Assembly (NCBI RefSeq): GCF_003263515.1
Contig: NZ_JYDE01000021.1
Span: 102,404 to 166,403, forward strand
Direction of reading: 5' to 3'
Origin: Rahnella inusitata
Lineage (GTDB): Bacteria; Pseudomonadota; Gammaproteobacteria; Enterobacterales; Enterobacteriaceae
DNA: 64,000 nt
Part shown: positions 40,901-50,724 of the stretch, piece by piece
Layout: each line of letters begins with the position of its first letter
How positions within the stretch are numbered: the first letter of the stretch is position 1
Program-made: the position numbers and the translations under genes
The notes under the pieces: model-generated
The model's database searches: none
The model's input: the letters and a program-made list of their open reading frames with translations, nothing else
Told to the model about the DNA's origin: nothing

Positions 40901-42019
40901 AATTTTGCCCTGCAGGGCCGTGCCGTTGCTGGTGCCTATGAGTACTCTCTCTATCAGGGCACGCCGACGGAGAACGACGGCAACTGGTATCTGCGTTCGC
41001 AATCCACAGAGCCAGCCCCAGCCCCGTCCCCAGAGCCAACTCCAGGGCCTGAGCCAGAGCCAACTCCGGCCCCGTCCCCACGGGCACCGGTACTGCGTCC
41101 TGAGGCGGGGGCTTATCTGGCCAACCAGAGCCTGGCCAACAGCGTATTCCTGACGACAATGCAAGATCGCAATGGTGGCAATCGTCAGACCGGCGAGGAT
41201 GCGCCAGCGACCTGGGCACACTTTGATGCAGGACGGGTCAACAGCCAGGCGGCGGGCGGGGCGATTTCCACCGGGTCAGACACGGCAGTCCTGCGGATTG
41301 GTAGTGACATCTATCGTCATGACTTTGGTAATCAGCAGATAAAGGCCGGGATCATGACCGGGTATGCCGACGTGGATACGCACAGCGATTCACGGGGTGT
41401 CAGCGGGTCGACGGACAGTAACCTGAAGGGATACAACTTTGGTCTTTACGGTACCTGGTATGGCGGCTCCGCGGAGCAGGAAACCGGGCCGTACGTTGAC
41501 AGTTGGGTGCAGTACGGCACCTTCCATAACTCGGTCAACGGCAGTGACTTACCGGAAGAGAAGTACCATAGCCACAACTGGACCGGGTCGGTGGAAGCGG
41601 GTTATGACATTGCGTTGAGTGAGGCGCACGCGCTTTATTTGCAACCGCAGTTCCAGACGATTTACTCCAAATACAGTCAGGGTGACCACAGTGAAGCCAA
41701 TGGCACGCAAATTCATAGCAAGGACTCGGGCGGAGTAACGACCCGGTTAGGCGGGCGTGTTTACGGAAAAATAGACACAACGGGCCACACCGAACCTTAC
41801 GTTGAGTTGAACTGGTGGCACGGCGGCAGCAGCAACAGCATTCAAATGGATGCGACGACGGTAGACCAGAATATTCCGGTCAATCGTTATGAGGTGAAAG
41901 TGGGTGCCCAGACTAACGTCAGTAAAAACTGGCAGTTATGGATAAATACCGGCGTTCAGGCGGGCAAGGATGATTACTCCAGCGTGCAGGGACAAGTGGG
42001 CGGTAAGTACTCCTGGTAA
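34961..42019 (+). CDS. Giant autotransporter adhesin (type V secretion, AIDA/pertactin-like)
   Basis: A 2352-residue type Va autotransporter. It has an extended basic signal peptide (MTHQKRKVSLKKSNSKSFAL, cleavage near SQADC). The beta-helical passenger is built of many passenger-associated repeats of the form GAGTLTLTGDNTYTG-TTI-SGTLQLGNGG. A Pro/Glu-rich linker at about residues 2015-2043 (EPAPAPSPEPTPGPEPEPTP) follows, then the translocator beta-barrel from about 2080 to the end, closing with KYSW. A pertactin-like LRPEAGAYLANQSLAN stretch precedes the barrel. The passenger contains a 1.1-kb tandem duplication. The ATG at 34961 has AAGG upstream. It is probably a surface adhesin or biofilm factor. 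GC content rises sharply in the repeat part relative to the first 1 kb. Confidence 0.93.
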   Translation: MTHQKRKVSLKKSNSKSFALRFLSAAVLAGISGMSQADCLITITSAECDTSSPNPYSSTLDFSSVTGATVTIDSDAILNTGSNAGITTGDNANIILQSGAQVISGSKKAAAITTTSDSHIKIGKDALVSQTNAAQPTIKVLFYDNSIENSGTITNEGSSPAISFDHSGQTLVNDGVISSKGTAISGYGGLTIINSGQIIGGTGTAILFGAFVQDTLILEEGSSITGKVVANSNTEDTFVLGGEANPESGGDTFDVSTIGNEAQYQRFEIFKKQGTSTWTLDGTATQDINWSDEEGTLVFGSSNQGGGTISGNGGDIGYLDGVSLKNAIVLNQDTGMIVNAGAASQSGIISGTGAMTKTGEGLLILSNDNTYQGLTTVAAGSLQLGNGGTTGMVSGAIVDNGTLIFNHSDDLAYAGIISGTGDITQDGASTLTLTGDNTYTGKTTINSGSTLSLGNGGTTGSVAGNISNSGTLVVNHANSYTEDAVLSGTGSLTQAGAGTLTLTGAGSSQGAVNVNQGTLDLAQNGQFNTGTLNVAAHSTLKLEDTARLTASGAATLNGELDVDISNGGSLITANSIAIGADSALTVAGLSSDMPASASAAAQSRTTVMQTTQGITGDFASVSSATATTDSPDYLLVGGKKSADNLSYSVGRDLAWTSGTSGSHGNFTLSDPTDHFNVDVTLSDQAANAATGWDGKSLTKAGDGNLTLSAVNTYSGATAINGGTLTTGIAHALDASSGVNVASGATLDLNGFDQNVNALSGAGSVALGNATLGVVSATTNSEFDGIISGTGGLTHGGASTLTLTGDNTYTGKTTINSGSTLSLGNGGTTGSVAGNISNSGTLVVNHANSYTEDAVLSGTGNLTQAGAGTLTLTGAGSSQGAVNVNQGTLDFAQNGQFNTGTLDVAAQSTLKLEDTARLTASGAATLNGELDVDISTGGPLITANSVTIGTDSTLTVAGLSSDMPASASAVAQSRTTVLQTTQGITGDFASVNFGVTDSPDYLLVDGKKSADNLSYSVGSELAWTSGTSGSNGNFTLSDPTDHFNVDVTLSDQAANAATGWDGKSLTKAGDGNLTLSAVNTYSGATAINGGTLTTGVAHALDASSGVNVASGATLDLNGFDQNVNALSGAGSVALGNATLGVVNATANSEFDGVISGAGSLNKTGMDTLVLGGNNTFTGDTTISSGTLQVSNGGVSGALTGNIVNNAALVFNRSDASAYNGVISGTGNVTKDGAGTLTLSGTNTYAGGTVIDNGILSLAKAQAIGVGTALINAAGTLDLAFSNATFANAVSGDGKARISGTDVALGGDNTAFTGAWDITGSAIVTQASQLGSAGVQLDGAGSELALNNFSSDFNNALSGNGKLQVNQNSKNDDFTFASSTGSAFTGTVQMEQGNMLLDANGAQALTNATLALSPNGMTTLDADRSIGGLTTGGGTLRINNTPSDTYTLTTQTLDASAGGSIAVNVPATLAPPVIPVDASYFDQDVIRTIQAINTTGTVTGVGNHLSLTNYDGVTPVSTPTLVDISSDGTQIGVATYDYGAVVTSDGAWIGYDLLKLEANAGQTLALQNEPGKDNVLSAQLTGAGNFDVQGAGTVILNNVDNDYTGNTVISSGTLQLGSDNALGNTADVSIANGADLDVNGKTQTITTLHGVAGSSLNMGNGVLTIAQGGVSQGTLIGAGQLNLEGGLMQISGANAGMSATTRIAAPADVELDNTQGLGTGDIALDGTLKLRSANGILSNQLSGAGTLSLQDSAQVSLTNSLNTLSGDINVATGSQLTAFGAGTLGTSSVTDNGTVVLDTATDWTLTNAISGSGGLTKTGSGTLIVNNGLTYSGDTHISQGTLQIGDAPGSLDSTGTVYVETAGTLRGNGSVGGSVVNSGHIGMLSDTPSQLRIAGDLTNNGVVDLTNNAVGNTLTVDGNYNSDGGQLWLNSELNGDSSSTDELIIKGNTSGSTQVTVNNMHGLGEETVNGIEVVNVQGQSDGNFALQGRAVAGAYEYSLYQGTPTENDGNWYLRSQSTEPAPAPSPEPTPGPEPEPTPAPSPRAPVLRPEAGAYLANQSLANSVFLTTMQDRNGGNRQTGEDAPATWAHFDAGRVNSQAAGGAISTGSDTAVLRIGSDIYRHDFGNQQIKAGIMTGYADVDTHSDSRGVSGSTDSNLKGYNFGLYGTWYGGSAEQETGPYVDSWVQYGTFHNSVNGSDLPEEKYHSHNWTGSVEAGYDIALSEAHALYLQPQFQTIYSKYSQGDHSEANGTQIHSKDSGGVTTRLGGRVYGKIDTTGHTEPYVELNWWHGGSSNSIQMDATTVDQNIPVNRYEVKVGAQTNVSKNWQLWINTGVQAGKDDYSSVQGQVGGKYSW
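36204..37310 (+). repeat. Autotransporter internal tandem repeat, copy 1
   Basis: A unit of 1107 bases (369 codons) that begins GIISGTGDITQDGASTLTLT and ends in NATLGVVSATTNSEFDG. It is followed immediately by a second copy in frame. The two are nearly identical over most of their length. Confidence 0.9.
37311..38411 (+). repeat. Autotransporter internal tandem repeat, copy 2
   Basis: A unit of 1101 bases, two codons shorter than copy 1: copy 1 has SVSSATATTDSPDYLLV where copy 2 has SVNFGVTDSPDYLLV. It begins GIISGTGGLTHGGASTLTLT. Whole 100-base stretches are identical between the copies, which makes unequal recombination and copy-number change likely. Confidence 0.9.
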
Positions 42020-42093
42020 GGAAAGCAAACGCAGTCAGGAATACCTTCTCGAAGGTCAGTCACTGACATTTTGAAAATGATGTTCTAAACGTC

Positions 42094-42130
42094 GGAGATC
42101 ACCTGAAAACTCGGGTGATCTCCTCATTTC
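42094..42130 (+). terminator. Terminator after the autotransporter gene
   Basis: A 10-bp stem, GGAGATCACC with GGTGATCTCC, encloses a 10-base loop and is followed by TCATTT. It lies 75 bases after the stop. The rest of the gap to 42396 is AT-rich and probably carries the promoter of the LysR gene; nothing else was recognised there. Confidence 0.75.
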
Positions 42131-42395
42131 ATGCAACCGTAATATCGGGTTGGGCCTGCATCCTCCGTGACCCAGCTGAACATCCAGAACATTAGTTATG
42201 GTTAAATAATCTGTATGTGATTATTAATCCATAGTTCAAGACTAATGAACTCACATGAGTTAAAATTACGCACGCAATTTATGCTTCTTATTGGGTGTAC
42301 GTTAACCTGTTCAGTGAATTACTGGTGATATAGGAAAATATTTAGGTTGTAAGAATGTCAAAGGCCACAAAACTATCAGGATAAGGATATTCCTC

Positions 42396-43301
42396 ATGGA
42401 GCATGACAAAAATAACAGAGCTTTCTTGGAACGTTTGCACATTTTTGATGTGGTGATGAATCGCAAAAGCATGAGAGAAGCAGCATTATCACTCAATATG
42501 ACGCCATCAAGAGTCAGTATGGCAATAAAGAAATTAAGAGCGTTATATTCAGACCCTCTGTTTATTCGCGAAAAGAACGCTCTTGAACCCACTAAATTCG
42601 CCAGGAATTTACATCGGGAAATACAGAAGAATCTTAAAAAAAATAACATCACCAATGAGCTGGAGAACAATGACGGTGATCAGAGTCAGCTGCTTATCTC
42701 ATGTTCACCACATATTGCAACGAATGTGATCCCTTTAGCATTCCAGCTTACTCAAGATTTGCCATTCGTTTCAATCAAACATATTGACTTACCCATTTCA
42801 AGGAAAGATCACACCAGTCTTCTGATAGACAATGAAGTGGATATTATTTTCGACTATACTCCTGTTGAACACCCTGATATATTTTTCAGAAGACTGTTCA
42901 TGGAAGAGTATTGTATTGTCTGTTATGACAATCACCCACGTCTTACTCATTCCATTAGCCTGAAAGAGTATACCGAGGAAACTCACGCGGTGTTAGAAGC
43001 CCCGTCAATCCACGAGAGAAAAAGTGATTACAGCCAACACATTCAGAACGAAGATAAAATAATTGGTTTTTGCAGCCACTACTATTTGGATCTCCTTGCC
43101 GTTGTCGAAGTCAGCGATATGATTTGCACCGTGCCGCAGAATATTTATCTCAAGCTGTGCGCTTCATTCAATGTTAAATCATTGAACTATAACTTTAACC
43201 TTGGGTTCAAAAAACCTAGTCTCTATATGAGCTATTTGAAAGAATTGAAAAAATCCAAAAACAAAAGCATTCTTCTTAAGAAGATGGAAAAGATGCGCTA
43301 A
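42396..43301 (+). CDS. LysR-family transcriptional regulator (NodD/LeuO-like type)
   Basis: A 301-residue LysR protein. Its DNA-binding part reads FLERLHIFDVVMNRKSMREA and LNMTPSRVSMAIKKLRALYS, followed by the DPLFIREKN motif typical of the LeuO/NodD/SyrM branch. The effector domain is divergent. Codon usage is AT-rich, like the fimbrial genes. It follows the autotransporter on the same strand behind a terminator and converges on another LysR gene of the same branch. Control of the autotransporter or fimbriae is possible but unproven. Confidence 0.8.
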   Translation: MEHDKNNRAFLERLHIFDVVMNRKSMREAALSLNMTPSRVSMAIKKLRALYSDPLFIREKNALEPTKFARNLHREIQKNLKKNNITNELENNDGDQSQLLISCSPHIATNVIPLAFQLTQDLPFVSIKHIDLPISRKDHTSLLIDNEVDIIFDYTPVEHPDIFFRRLFMEEYCIVCYDNHPRLTHSISLKEYTEETHAVLEAPSIHERKSDYSQHIQNEDKIIGFCSHYYLDLLAVVEVSDMICTVPQNIYLKLCASFNVKSLNYNFNLGFKKPSLYMSYLKELKKSKNKSILLKKMEKMR

Positions 43302-43419
43302 GGAAATGATATTACCACCTCAACAATAATAAGTCATTTAAGTGCGCAGTTCCCCATGAGAACCCGGCCAGAAAAAAAGCACCGAGATCAGCCTGTTTTT
43401 TTCTTTCATCGCGGAACTG

Positions 43420-44352
43420 CTACACGAGCTCTTTTAGCGAATTCATTATTTTCAACAACGCCACAAAACTTGGGTTTTTCAGCGAGCTTTTATTGTAGGT
43501 CATATATAAAGGAACTGCCTCAGGAACGAAATCACATTCAAGAATTTTAATATTGAAACTGTGACTAAACTTCTCGGCAAACCATCGTGGAATAAATCCA
43601 ACCACATCAGACTTTTCGATAACGGAAGTATTAGCAATAATTGAACTGCTGCTGAAGAAAAAGTCACGATGTCCGAAGAAATCTAAAATGCCATTTTGCA
43701 TGCGCTTTACGCCTTCAGAACCCGCGTTCAAAAAAGTAAAACTTTCATGATCAATATCCTCTGCCCTCAATCTGTTCGCCAGTCGCGGGTGCTCCTTACG
43801 GCATACGGGGACAGGGTATTCAGTCAAATAGACTTCAGTTATCGTTGAGAAGTTGTAATACGGCTTGCTATCAAAAACAATATCCGCTTTGCGGTAAATC
43901 AAAACATCCTCGACAGAGTCAATAAGCGCGTCCGAGTTTATATGACTAATTTCACAACTGAGCTTATCCTCCAGGATTTTGGCACAAATGTCTGGCAATA
44001 AACGCATTGCCGCGTAGGGTGTCGAGTGTATAACGAATTTGCTTTTTGTACTGGTATCCGAAAAATAGTCGAGGCTGTTAATCAGTTGACTAAAACCATC
44101 ACTCAAATGAATGTGCAGATTCTCAGCAACCGTCGTGGCGACCAGCCCCTTGCCTTCGCGAATAAACAATGGATCGCCAAAATAGCTACGAAGCCTGCTC
44201 AGTGACTGACTCACGGAAGAAGGGCTGACACTTAACAACGCAGCGGCCCTGGAGACGCTCTTATGAATGAAGATGGCCTCGAAAATCAGCAACAGGTTTA
44301 AATCGAAACCTTTAATTTTTGCGATACTCGCGATAAGTGAATTGTTTGACAT
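43420..44352 (-). CDS. LysR-family transcriptional regulator (LeuO/NodD-like type)
   Basis: A 310-residue LysR protein: FDLNLLLIFEAIFIHKSVSR, the helix-turn-helix LLSVSPSSVSQSLSRLRSYF, then GDPLFIREGKGL. It belongs to the same branch as the convergent gene at 42396-43301, and the two share the DPLFIRE motif and similar length, but they are clearly diverged. The target is unknown. The AT-rich 313-base gap to its right must hold its promoter. Confidence 0.82.
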   Translation of the reverse strand: MSNNSLIASIAKIKGFDLNLLLIFEAIFIHKSVSRAAALLSVSPSSVSQSLSRLRSYFGDPLFIREGKGLVATTVAENLHIHLSDGFSQLINSLDYFSDTSTKSKFVIHSTPYAAMRLLPDICAKILEDKLSCEISHINSDALIDSVEDVLIYRKADIVFDSKPYYNFSTITEVYLTEYPVPVCRKEHPRLANRLRAEDIDHESFTFLNAGSEGVKRMQNGILDFFGHRDFFFSSSSIIANTSVIEKSDVVGFIPRWFAEKFSHSFNIKILECDFVPEAVPLYMTYNKSSLKNPSFVALLKIMNSLKELV

Positions 44353-44665
44353 TTAATCGCCTGATTTGATTGATATTTTTTTATTAAAACCAGATAAAAC
44401 CTAAAGGTAATAACGTATTTTTGATAATTATAGCAGAAGAAATCGAGGATCACTTTAATCGTGCTGAAAATTTACTCTATGAAATCAGGCATCTAACAAC
44501 GAACTATTTTTGTATTACTTTTAATCCGATAAGGGCTTTATTGAATGAATCCAACTTTGGCCGCAATCAGGATCAGATCTGCATATTCCTCATCCTGTAG
44601 CGATATCCCGTGGAAAAACAAAAGTTCAAAATCACCCACGGGAAAACTTACAACAAGTCGCTCAG
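44353..44665. other. Intergenic region with a possible gene remnant
   Basis: On the minus strand an open frame without a start codon runs from about 44669 to the TAA at 44538. It reads ERLVVSFPVGDFELLFFHGI then SLQDEEYADLILIAAKVGFI. It is protein-like and may be a C-terminal remnant, but I do not recognise it. Otherwise the gap is AT-rich promoter-like sequence. Confidence 0.3.
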
Positions 44666-45202
44666 TTACGGCTCAATCACTTCACCTCTCTCATCCAGCA
44701 TCGCCGTCAGTAATGCTGTACCGTCTTTACTCACCCGAAATGCCCCATAGCGCGCATGGACGAAACGTTCACCGTGGCCTTCCTGAAAGAAATAAGCGTT
44801 GGTGCCTACTGTCAGCGAACCGGAATTCATATGGTATTTCACCCGTAACTGATTTGCTTTAAGGGGGTGGCCTTGATCAAACCTTGCCTGAGTGACCTGT
44901 CGCTGCGTATCAAGATCGACAATAATTTTCCCGCTAAGGGGTAAACAAGGCGTGGAGGGGACGGAGTTGCAGACCTGATGTTGCTGATCTAGCTCCAGCT
45001 GCAAAGGTCGGGTAATGGCATAACTGAGCGCCATATAATCGCCCTGCATGAGAGAGCGCGGATCAACCGGGGCAAGTTCTAAAATCATCACATCTCCCAT
45101 TTTCAGTATCCGCTCTTTTTGCCAGATCCCGGCATTGACGGCCACCAGCGCCAGCAATATCACCATTCCGGCCAGCCATTTCCTCAGATTATTGGTTTTC
45201 AT
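44666..45202 (-). CDS. GDYXXLXY-domain membrane-anchored protein
   Basis: A 178-residue protein with one N-terminal membrane helix (WLAGMVILLALVAVNAGIW) and a periplasmic domain with the signature QGDYMALSY in the segment LAPVDPRSLMQGDYMALSYA. This fits the GDYXXLXY family, whose members usually stand next to DUF4401-type membrane proteins, as here. The start at 45202 follows GGAGG; it overlaps the end of the upstream gene by 14 bases, so the two are translationally coupled. The function is unknown. Confidence 0.85.
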   Translation of the reverse strand: MKTNNLRKWLAGMVILLALVAVNAGIWQKERILKMGDVMILELAPVDPRSLMQGDYMALSYAITRPLQLELDQQHQVCNSVPSTPCLPLSGKIIVDLDTQRQVTQARFDQGHPLKANQLRVKYHMNSGSLTVGTNAYFFQEGHGERFVHARYGAFRVSKDGTALLTAMLDERGEVIEP

Positions 45203-47396
45203 AGGCACCTCCGCTGTGTGCAGGTAAAAACTTTTTGACCACCCATGTCAGCACCAGTAAAACCAAACCGCTGACCAACAGCAGCAAAGATTTATGCAAC
45301 AGAGTGACACCGAGGAAGTAATACCAACCCGAAACATACAGCATTAGGAAACCACCACTGACCAGCAGACTCCCCTGACTCCCCTGATAACGGGCCATGA
45401 GTAACAGCCACAGACCCAGCCCCATACCGGGGGCATAGACGGCGGCAGCGCCACAAAGGATCGCAGCCGGTAAAGTGAATAGTGATAAATGCGTCTTCTC
45501 AACCACTCTCTGGTACAGCGCACTGAATGTTAAGCCTGCCGCAATGCCGCCACCTAAACCCAATTGAAGAGTAGAAAACTGCGGCGTATACCAGAAAATA
45601 TCCGAGATAAACTCAGCATTTATTCCCAGGAAGCACAGTAAAATCAGACCCGCAGGAATGCCATGTATAAGCGGATGAACCCCTTCAGCAAAAGGACCCG
45701 TCTGCAAATTCAGCTGATTCCTGACGATCCACAACCAAAAAATCATGACACAGGCGACCAGCGCCGAAATGGCACACAAACCGCTAACGGGCGGTAAGTA
45801 CAGATTGGTCAGGGAATGCCCCGACAGAATCAACAGAAGCGTCATAACAGTGATGGCCATAAACCGGTATGTCCGATCGGGCATAACCATTGCCATCCCG
45901 GCCAGCACCGGCAGCGCGCACAGAGAACTCACCAGAATAAAGGTTTCTCCGTCGGGTTCGACCAGCATAAAGACACCGACACAAAGCCCGCACGTCGCCG
46001 CAATCGCCCAGGCCAGTCCGATATGATGTTTTCCCGCTCCCTGTGTGCGTAAGAGGCCGCCCGCGATGGCCGCGAGGAGCAAGGAAGGAATAATGACGGT
46101 GGTTGCATCAGGGTCGTTGAGCAAGTCGGACATATAGAGAATCAACGCCAGCAGTAACAGAATGATCATGGCAGCCACCCAGCCACCGATGCTCAGCGCA
46201 AGCCTGAGATACCAGGGAAGATGGGAGGAGTGATCATGCTGCTGAATTTCCTGAATCTGCGTCTGGTTCAGCAAACCATGCTGAAGCAATTTTTCTGTCA
46301 GCGCTGTTAATTCAGCAGGCGCTACGTCGACCGGCGCGCGGTCATACAGCTTGCGTCGCCAGTGCAGGAGTAAGGCACCGTTGCCAGCCACCCACAATGC
46401 CATCAGGCAACCGATCAGAAACAGATCACCCACATCGTATGAGTTATCAAACAATTGCATGATCAGGACGCAGCCCGAGGCCGTCAGGCTGGCAGTACCC
46501 AGAGTCAGCATGCAAAGATCCGGATAGCGATAACGATACAGGTAATAGCCCGCCAGTAAGGTGATTAACCAGAAGCCGGTAATAAGCGTAAGGGGGGTAT
46601 CACGCCCCCAACCGGACATGTTTCCGGCGACGATGCAGGTCAGCAGCAGTAACAAAAATCCCGCCATAAGCCGGGAGAACCAGCGGCTCGCCAGCCAGCT
46701 TTCGGGATGATGTTTTATCGCCCGTAAGGCCAGCACTTCCCGGAAAATCAGGCACAACGCCAGCGCAGCCAAATAACTGCAGAGCACCGTAGTGGGAAGT
46801 TGAACGAAGATATCAAACGATAAGATGTCCACGAAGGACAACGACAACGTGGTGTAATAGAGTTGAAATCCCAGATTAGCAACCAGCCAGCTGCAAAACC
46901 ACAGACTGTTTTGCCGCCCAATCAGCGCCAGTGGCAGGAGAACGCATAGCCAGGCTCTGAACAACTCCCAGCTGTCAGCACCGGTCTGATACACCTGCCC
47001 GTACAAAGCAAACAGGGCGCCGAAGCTCAATCCCACCGCAAGCAAAGCGCTGCGCGCCGCGCGGTGATACCAGCGCCACCAGACAACGGCAGCCAGCGCG
47101 ACGATCAATAATTCGGTCAGTGCGAATTTGGTGATCTTCGGCATATCAGCCCAGTTCCAGGCAACAAAAAACAGAGCGCCGGTAACCAGTGACAATAAAC
47201 CCAGGCTAAAGAGCACGGGGATGAGGAATGTCCGCCACTGGCCAGTTCCAGGCCGCACACCGCAAAAAGAGTAAATACGCTGACAGGCATCAGGGGTAAG
47301 GCTACCTCCTTTTACTAAGCGCTCCGTCTGACGGCAAAGATACTTTGCCGTCCGTGAAGGCATCCAGCTTATGTCATCTGGTGCGATGTCATTCAT
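45189..47396 (-). CDS. DUF2157/DUF4401 multi-pass membrane protein
   Basis: A 735-residue protein with about 20 membrane segments in two blocks. The first block (residues about 35-330) starts with the DUF2157-type region YLCRQTERLVKGGSLTPD and LFFVAWNWADMPKITKFALT. The second, after a soluble stretch ending in EIQQHDHSSHLPWYLRLALS, is DUF4401-like. The ATG at 47396 has AGGG 6 bases upstream. It is co-transcribed with the GDYXXLXY partner. The family is widespread but uncharacterised; an envelope role is likely from topology alone. Confidence 0.8.
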   Translation of the reverse strand: MNDIAPDDISWMPSRTAKYLCRQTERLVKGGSLTPDACQRIYSFCGVRPGTGQWRTFLIPVLFSLGLLSLVTGALFFVAWNWADMPKITKFALTELLIVALAAVVWWRWYHRAARSALLAVGLSFGALFALYGQVYQTGADSWELFRAWLCVLLPLALIGRQNSLWFCSWLVANLGFQLYYTTLSLSFVDILSFDIFVQLPTTVLCSYLAALALCLIFREVLALRAIKHHPESWLASRWFSRLMAGFLLLLLTCIVAGNMSGWGRDTPLTLITGFWLITLLAGYYLYRYRYPDLCMLTLGTASLTASGCVLIMQLFDNSYDVGDLFLIGCLMALWVAGNGALLLHWRRKLYDRAPVDVAPAELTALTEKLLQHGLLNQTQIQEIQQHDHSSHLPWYLRLALSIGGWVAAMIILLLLALILYMSDLLNDPDATTVIIPSLLLAAIAGGLLRTQGAGKHHIGLAWAIAATCGLCVGVFMLVEPDGETFILVSSLCALPVLAGMAMVMPDRTYRFMAITVMTLLLILSGHSLTNLYLPPVSGLCAISALVACVMIFWLWIVRNQLNLQTGPFAEGVHPLIHGIPAGLILLCFLGINAEFISDIFWYTPQFSTLQLGLGGGIAAGLTFSALYQRVVEKTHLSLFTLPAAILCGAAAVYAPGMGLGLWLLLMARYQGSQGSLLVSGGFLMLYVSGWYYFLGVTLLHKSLLLLVSGLVLLVLTWVVKKFLPAHSGGAYENQ

Positions 47397-47501
47397 GATA
47401 TCCCTGCCTTTTGTCACGGTTGCATGTAAGAGAACATTCTTTTGCAGGAGTCAGCCTTGTTTACCCCGCGTAGGTTTTATAACACCTTGCAATAATATTA
47501 G

Positions 47502-49145
<1,644 letters not shown>

Positions 49146-49151
49146 GGATGC

Positions 49152-49180
49152 GGGCTGATGACGCCGTCGTCAGCCCTTAA
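49152..49180. terminator. Hairpin between the glucosidase and M24-like genes
   Basis: GGGCTGATGACG pairs with CGTCGTCAGCCC (one G-T pair), starting 6 bases after the glucosidase stop. It is placed between convergent genes. Confidence 0.55.
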
Positions 49181-49188
49181 AAAGCCTG

Positions 49189-50589
49189 TCAGCGCTGACG
49201 AACCAGCGCCCGGTTTTTATCAAGCAGGAAAGGGCGCAGATATCCCACCGTGTTAGACAGGATAATCACGTCCTCTGACACCCTGATATTGAGCACATCC
49301 CGCAGATAGGCTTTGCGCGTTTCCATCCGTTGCCAGACTTCCGGGAAGTGGCTTTGCAGCTCGTTTCTCAGTGTGGCATCAGCCAGCGCAACAGTATCTT
49401 CAATGCTGCATCCGCCGTAGCCGGGCAGCGAAGGGATAATGTCTATCTGAAAAATCATCCCACTCTCAAGCCTGATCGTTGAATTCGCATAGACAGGGGA
49501 GCAGAGCCACTCTTCATCGGCCACCAGATGACCGGGATTCAGATGCCAGTGAAACTTCTCTTTCGGCATCACGTTTTCGATGGTTTGATAAAGTTCACCG
49601 CCCGTCAGGCCTGGTTGAAGCGTTTCGAGCCAGGTGGTAACTGCATGATAGTAAGGAATAGCCAACGCTGAAAGATAGTCCGCCACCGCAGGCGCCAGTT
49701 CATGTTGTGCTGCCACGACATAGGCCGAACGGCTGCTCAGCCCACCCTTAAACCCGACCGTTAGCGAGAATTTATCTCCGAGGCGGATCTCTTTATCCGT
49801 CGGATACAAACAGGCATTAGCGAAACGATCACCGGTGGCGGCGATCATCACGACGTTGCCCGGCTGCCCATCGGCAGACAGCAACTGACCTATCTGTTTC
49901 TCCGTTTTCCCCGGTGCAATCTCATCCAGCGCAGCCAATATATTGGTGGAAGCCAGGTTTGCGCCGTACTCATAAAAGGCGATTTCGCTGGCTGTATTTA
50001 AACGGCGTACGCCGTGCGCGGGAGAGATAAACAGCGAGGTGGCATTGACCACGTTTTCCCGTTTTCCGGCAATGTCGATAACCGCTTCCAGAATGAAAGC
50101 AGGCACATCGAACTGATACTGATTATCGCCAAGCTTGCTGGTGAACAACTTCCAGCCAACGACGCCAATCCGGTTTTCATGCTTCAAACCAGCCTGAGCC
50201 AATACCTCAGTCAGCGGAGCATCGTTATCCATCGGCTGATTCGGCAGCGAAAAGGCTGGCGCATGGAGACACTTTCCGCTGTTTCGCGCATAAGGCACCA
50301 GCTTGAGGTTCTCATTTCCCATCACGTAGCTAAGTTGTCCGTCAGCGGTCAATATCAGCAATGCCTCTTCAAAACGGGGAATAAAGCCAGCAAGGTATTC
50401 AAAATTCCCGCCATGTTCTTTATCGGCATAGATGATCAGGGCATCGAGATTATGCTGCTGCATAGCCGTCAGAATCTTCTTCAGCCGCAGCGCCATCACG
50501 TTGTCGCTGATAACAGGCATTTTCACATGGGGAAACGTCTTTGGCGACGGGACAGCGGTCAGTTCAAAACGGGGTTGTGACGAGGTCAT
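49189..50589 (-). CDS. M24-family (creatinase/aminopeptidase P-like) protein with degraded metal site
   Basis: A 466-residue protein with the two-domain layout of creatinase/Xaa-Pro peptidases: an N-terminal creatinase-N domain (NLDALIIYADKEHGGNFEYL) and a C-terminal pita-bread domain. Active M24 enzymes bind two metals through Asp, Asp, His, Glu, Glu. Here the double-Asp segment reads GDKFSLTVGFKGGLSSRS with no matching Asp pair, and the first Glu position is Asp in IFQIDIIPSLPG. The later IEDTVAL Glu and a His in NPGHLVADEE remain. So it is probably not a metallopeptidase. The start at 50589 has AGGAG at 7 bases. An MFS gene lies upstream on the same strand. Confidence 0.75.
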   Translation of the reverse strand: MTSSQPRFELTAVPSPKTFPHVKMPVISDNVMALRLKKILTAMQQHNLDALIIYADKEHGGNFEYLAGFIPRFEEALLILTADGQLSYVMGNENLKLVPYARNSGKCLHAPAFSLPNQPMDNDAPLTEVLAQAGLKHENRIGVVGWKLFTSKLGDNQYQFDVPAFILEAVIDIAGKRENVVNATSLFISPAHGVRRLNTASEIAFYEYGANLASTNILAALDEIAPGKTEKQIGQLLSADGQPGNVVMIAATGDRFANACLYPTDKEIRLGDKFSLTVGFKGGLSSRSAYVVAAQHELAPAVADYLSALAIPYYHAVTTWLETLQPGLTGGELYQTIENVMPKEKFHWHLNPGHLVADEEWLCSPVYANSTIRLESGMIFQIDIIPSLPGYGGCSIEDTVALADATLRNELQSHFPEVWQRMETRKAYLRDVLNIRVSEDVIILSNTVGYLRPFLLDKNRALVRQR

Positions 50590-50724
50590 TGCCATTCTCC
50601 TTAACGGAATAAAATAGGGTAGTGCCTGAGATCTTACGGCTATCTTATCCCGTTCCGAAGCCGTTTGCGGCTTTCGGGGATGAACATCCCCTCAGCGAGC
50701 TGGCCTGCCAATAAATAATGAACG

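Noticed and set aside
35125..41221. Several long minus-strand open frames inside the autotransporter, some of them duplicated
   Set aside because: They mirror the repetitive passenger coding sequence; their repeats follow the 1.1-kb duplication, and their composition is typical of antisense frames.
44545..44862. Plus-strand open frame of about 105 codons overlapping the GDYXXLXY gene
   Set aside because: It is antisense to a well-supported gene for most of its length and shows no protein-like pattern or ribosome binding site.
50656..50690. Two small hairpins between the MFS and M24-like genes
   Set aside because: The first has a bulged stem and neither is followed by a clear U-tract; I cannot tell whether they end transcription.
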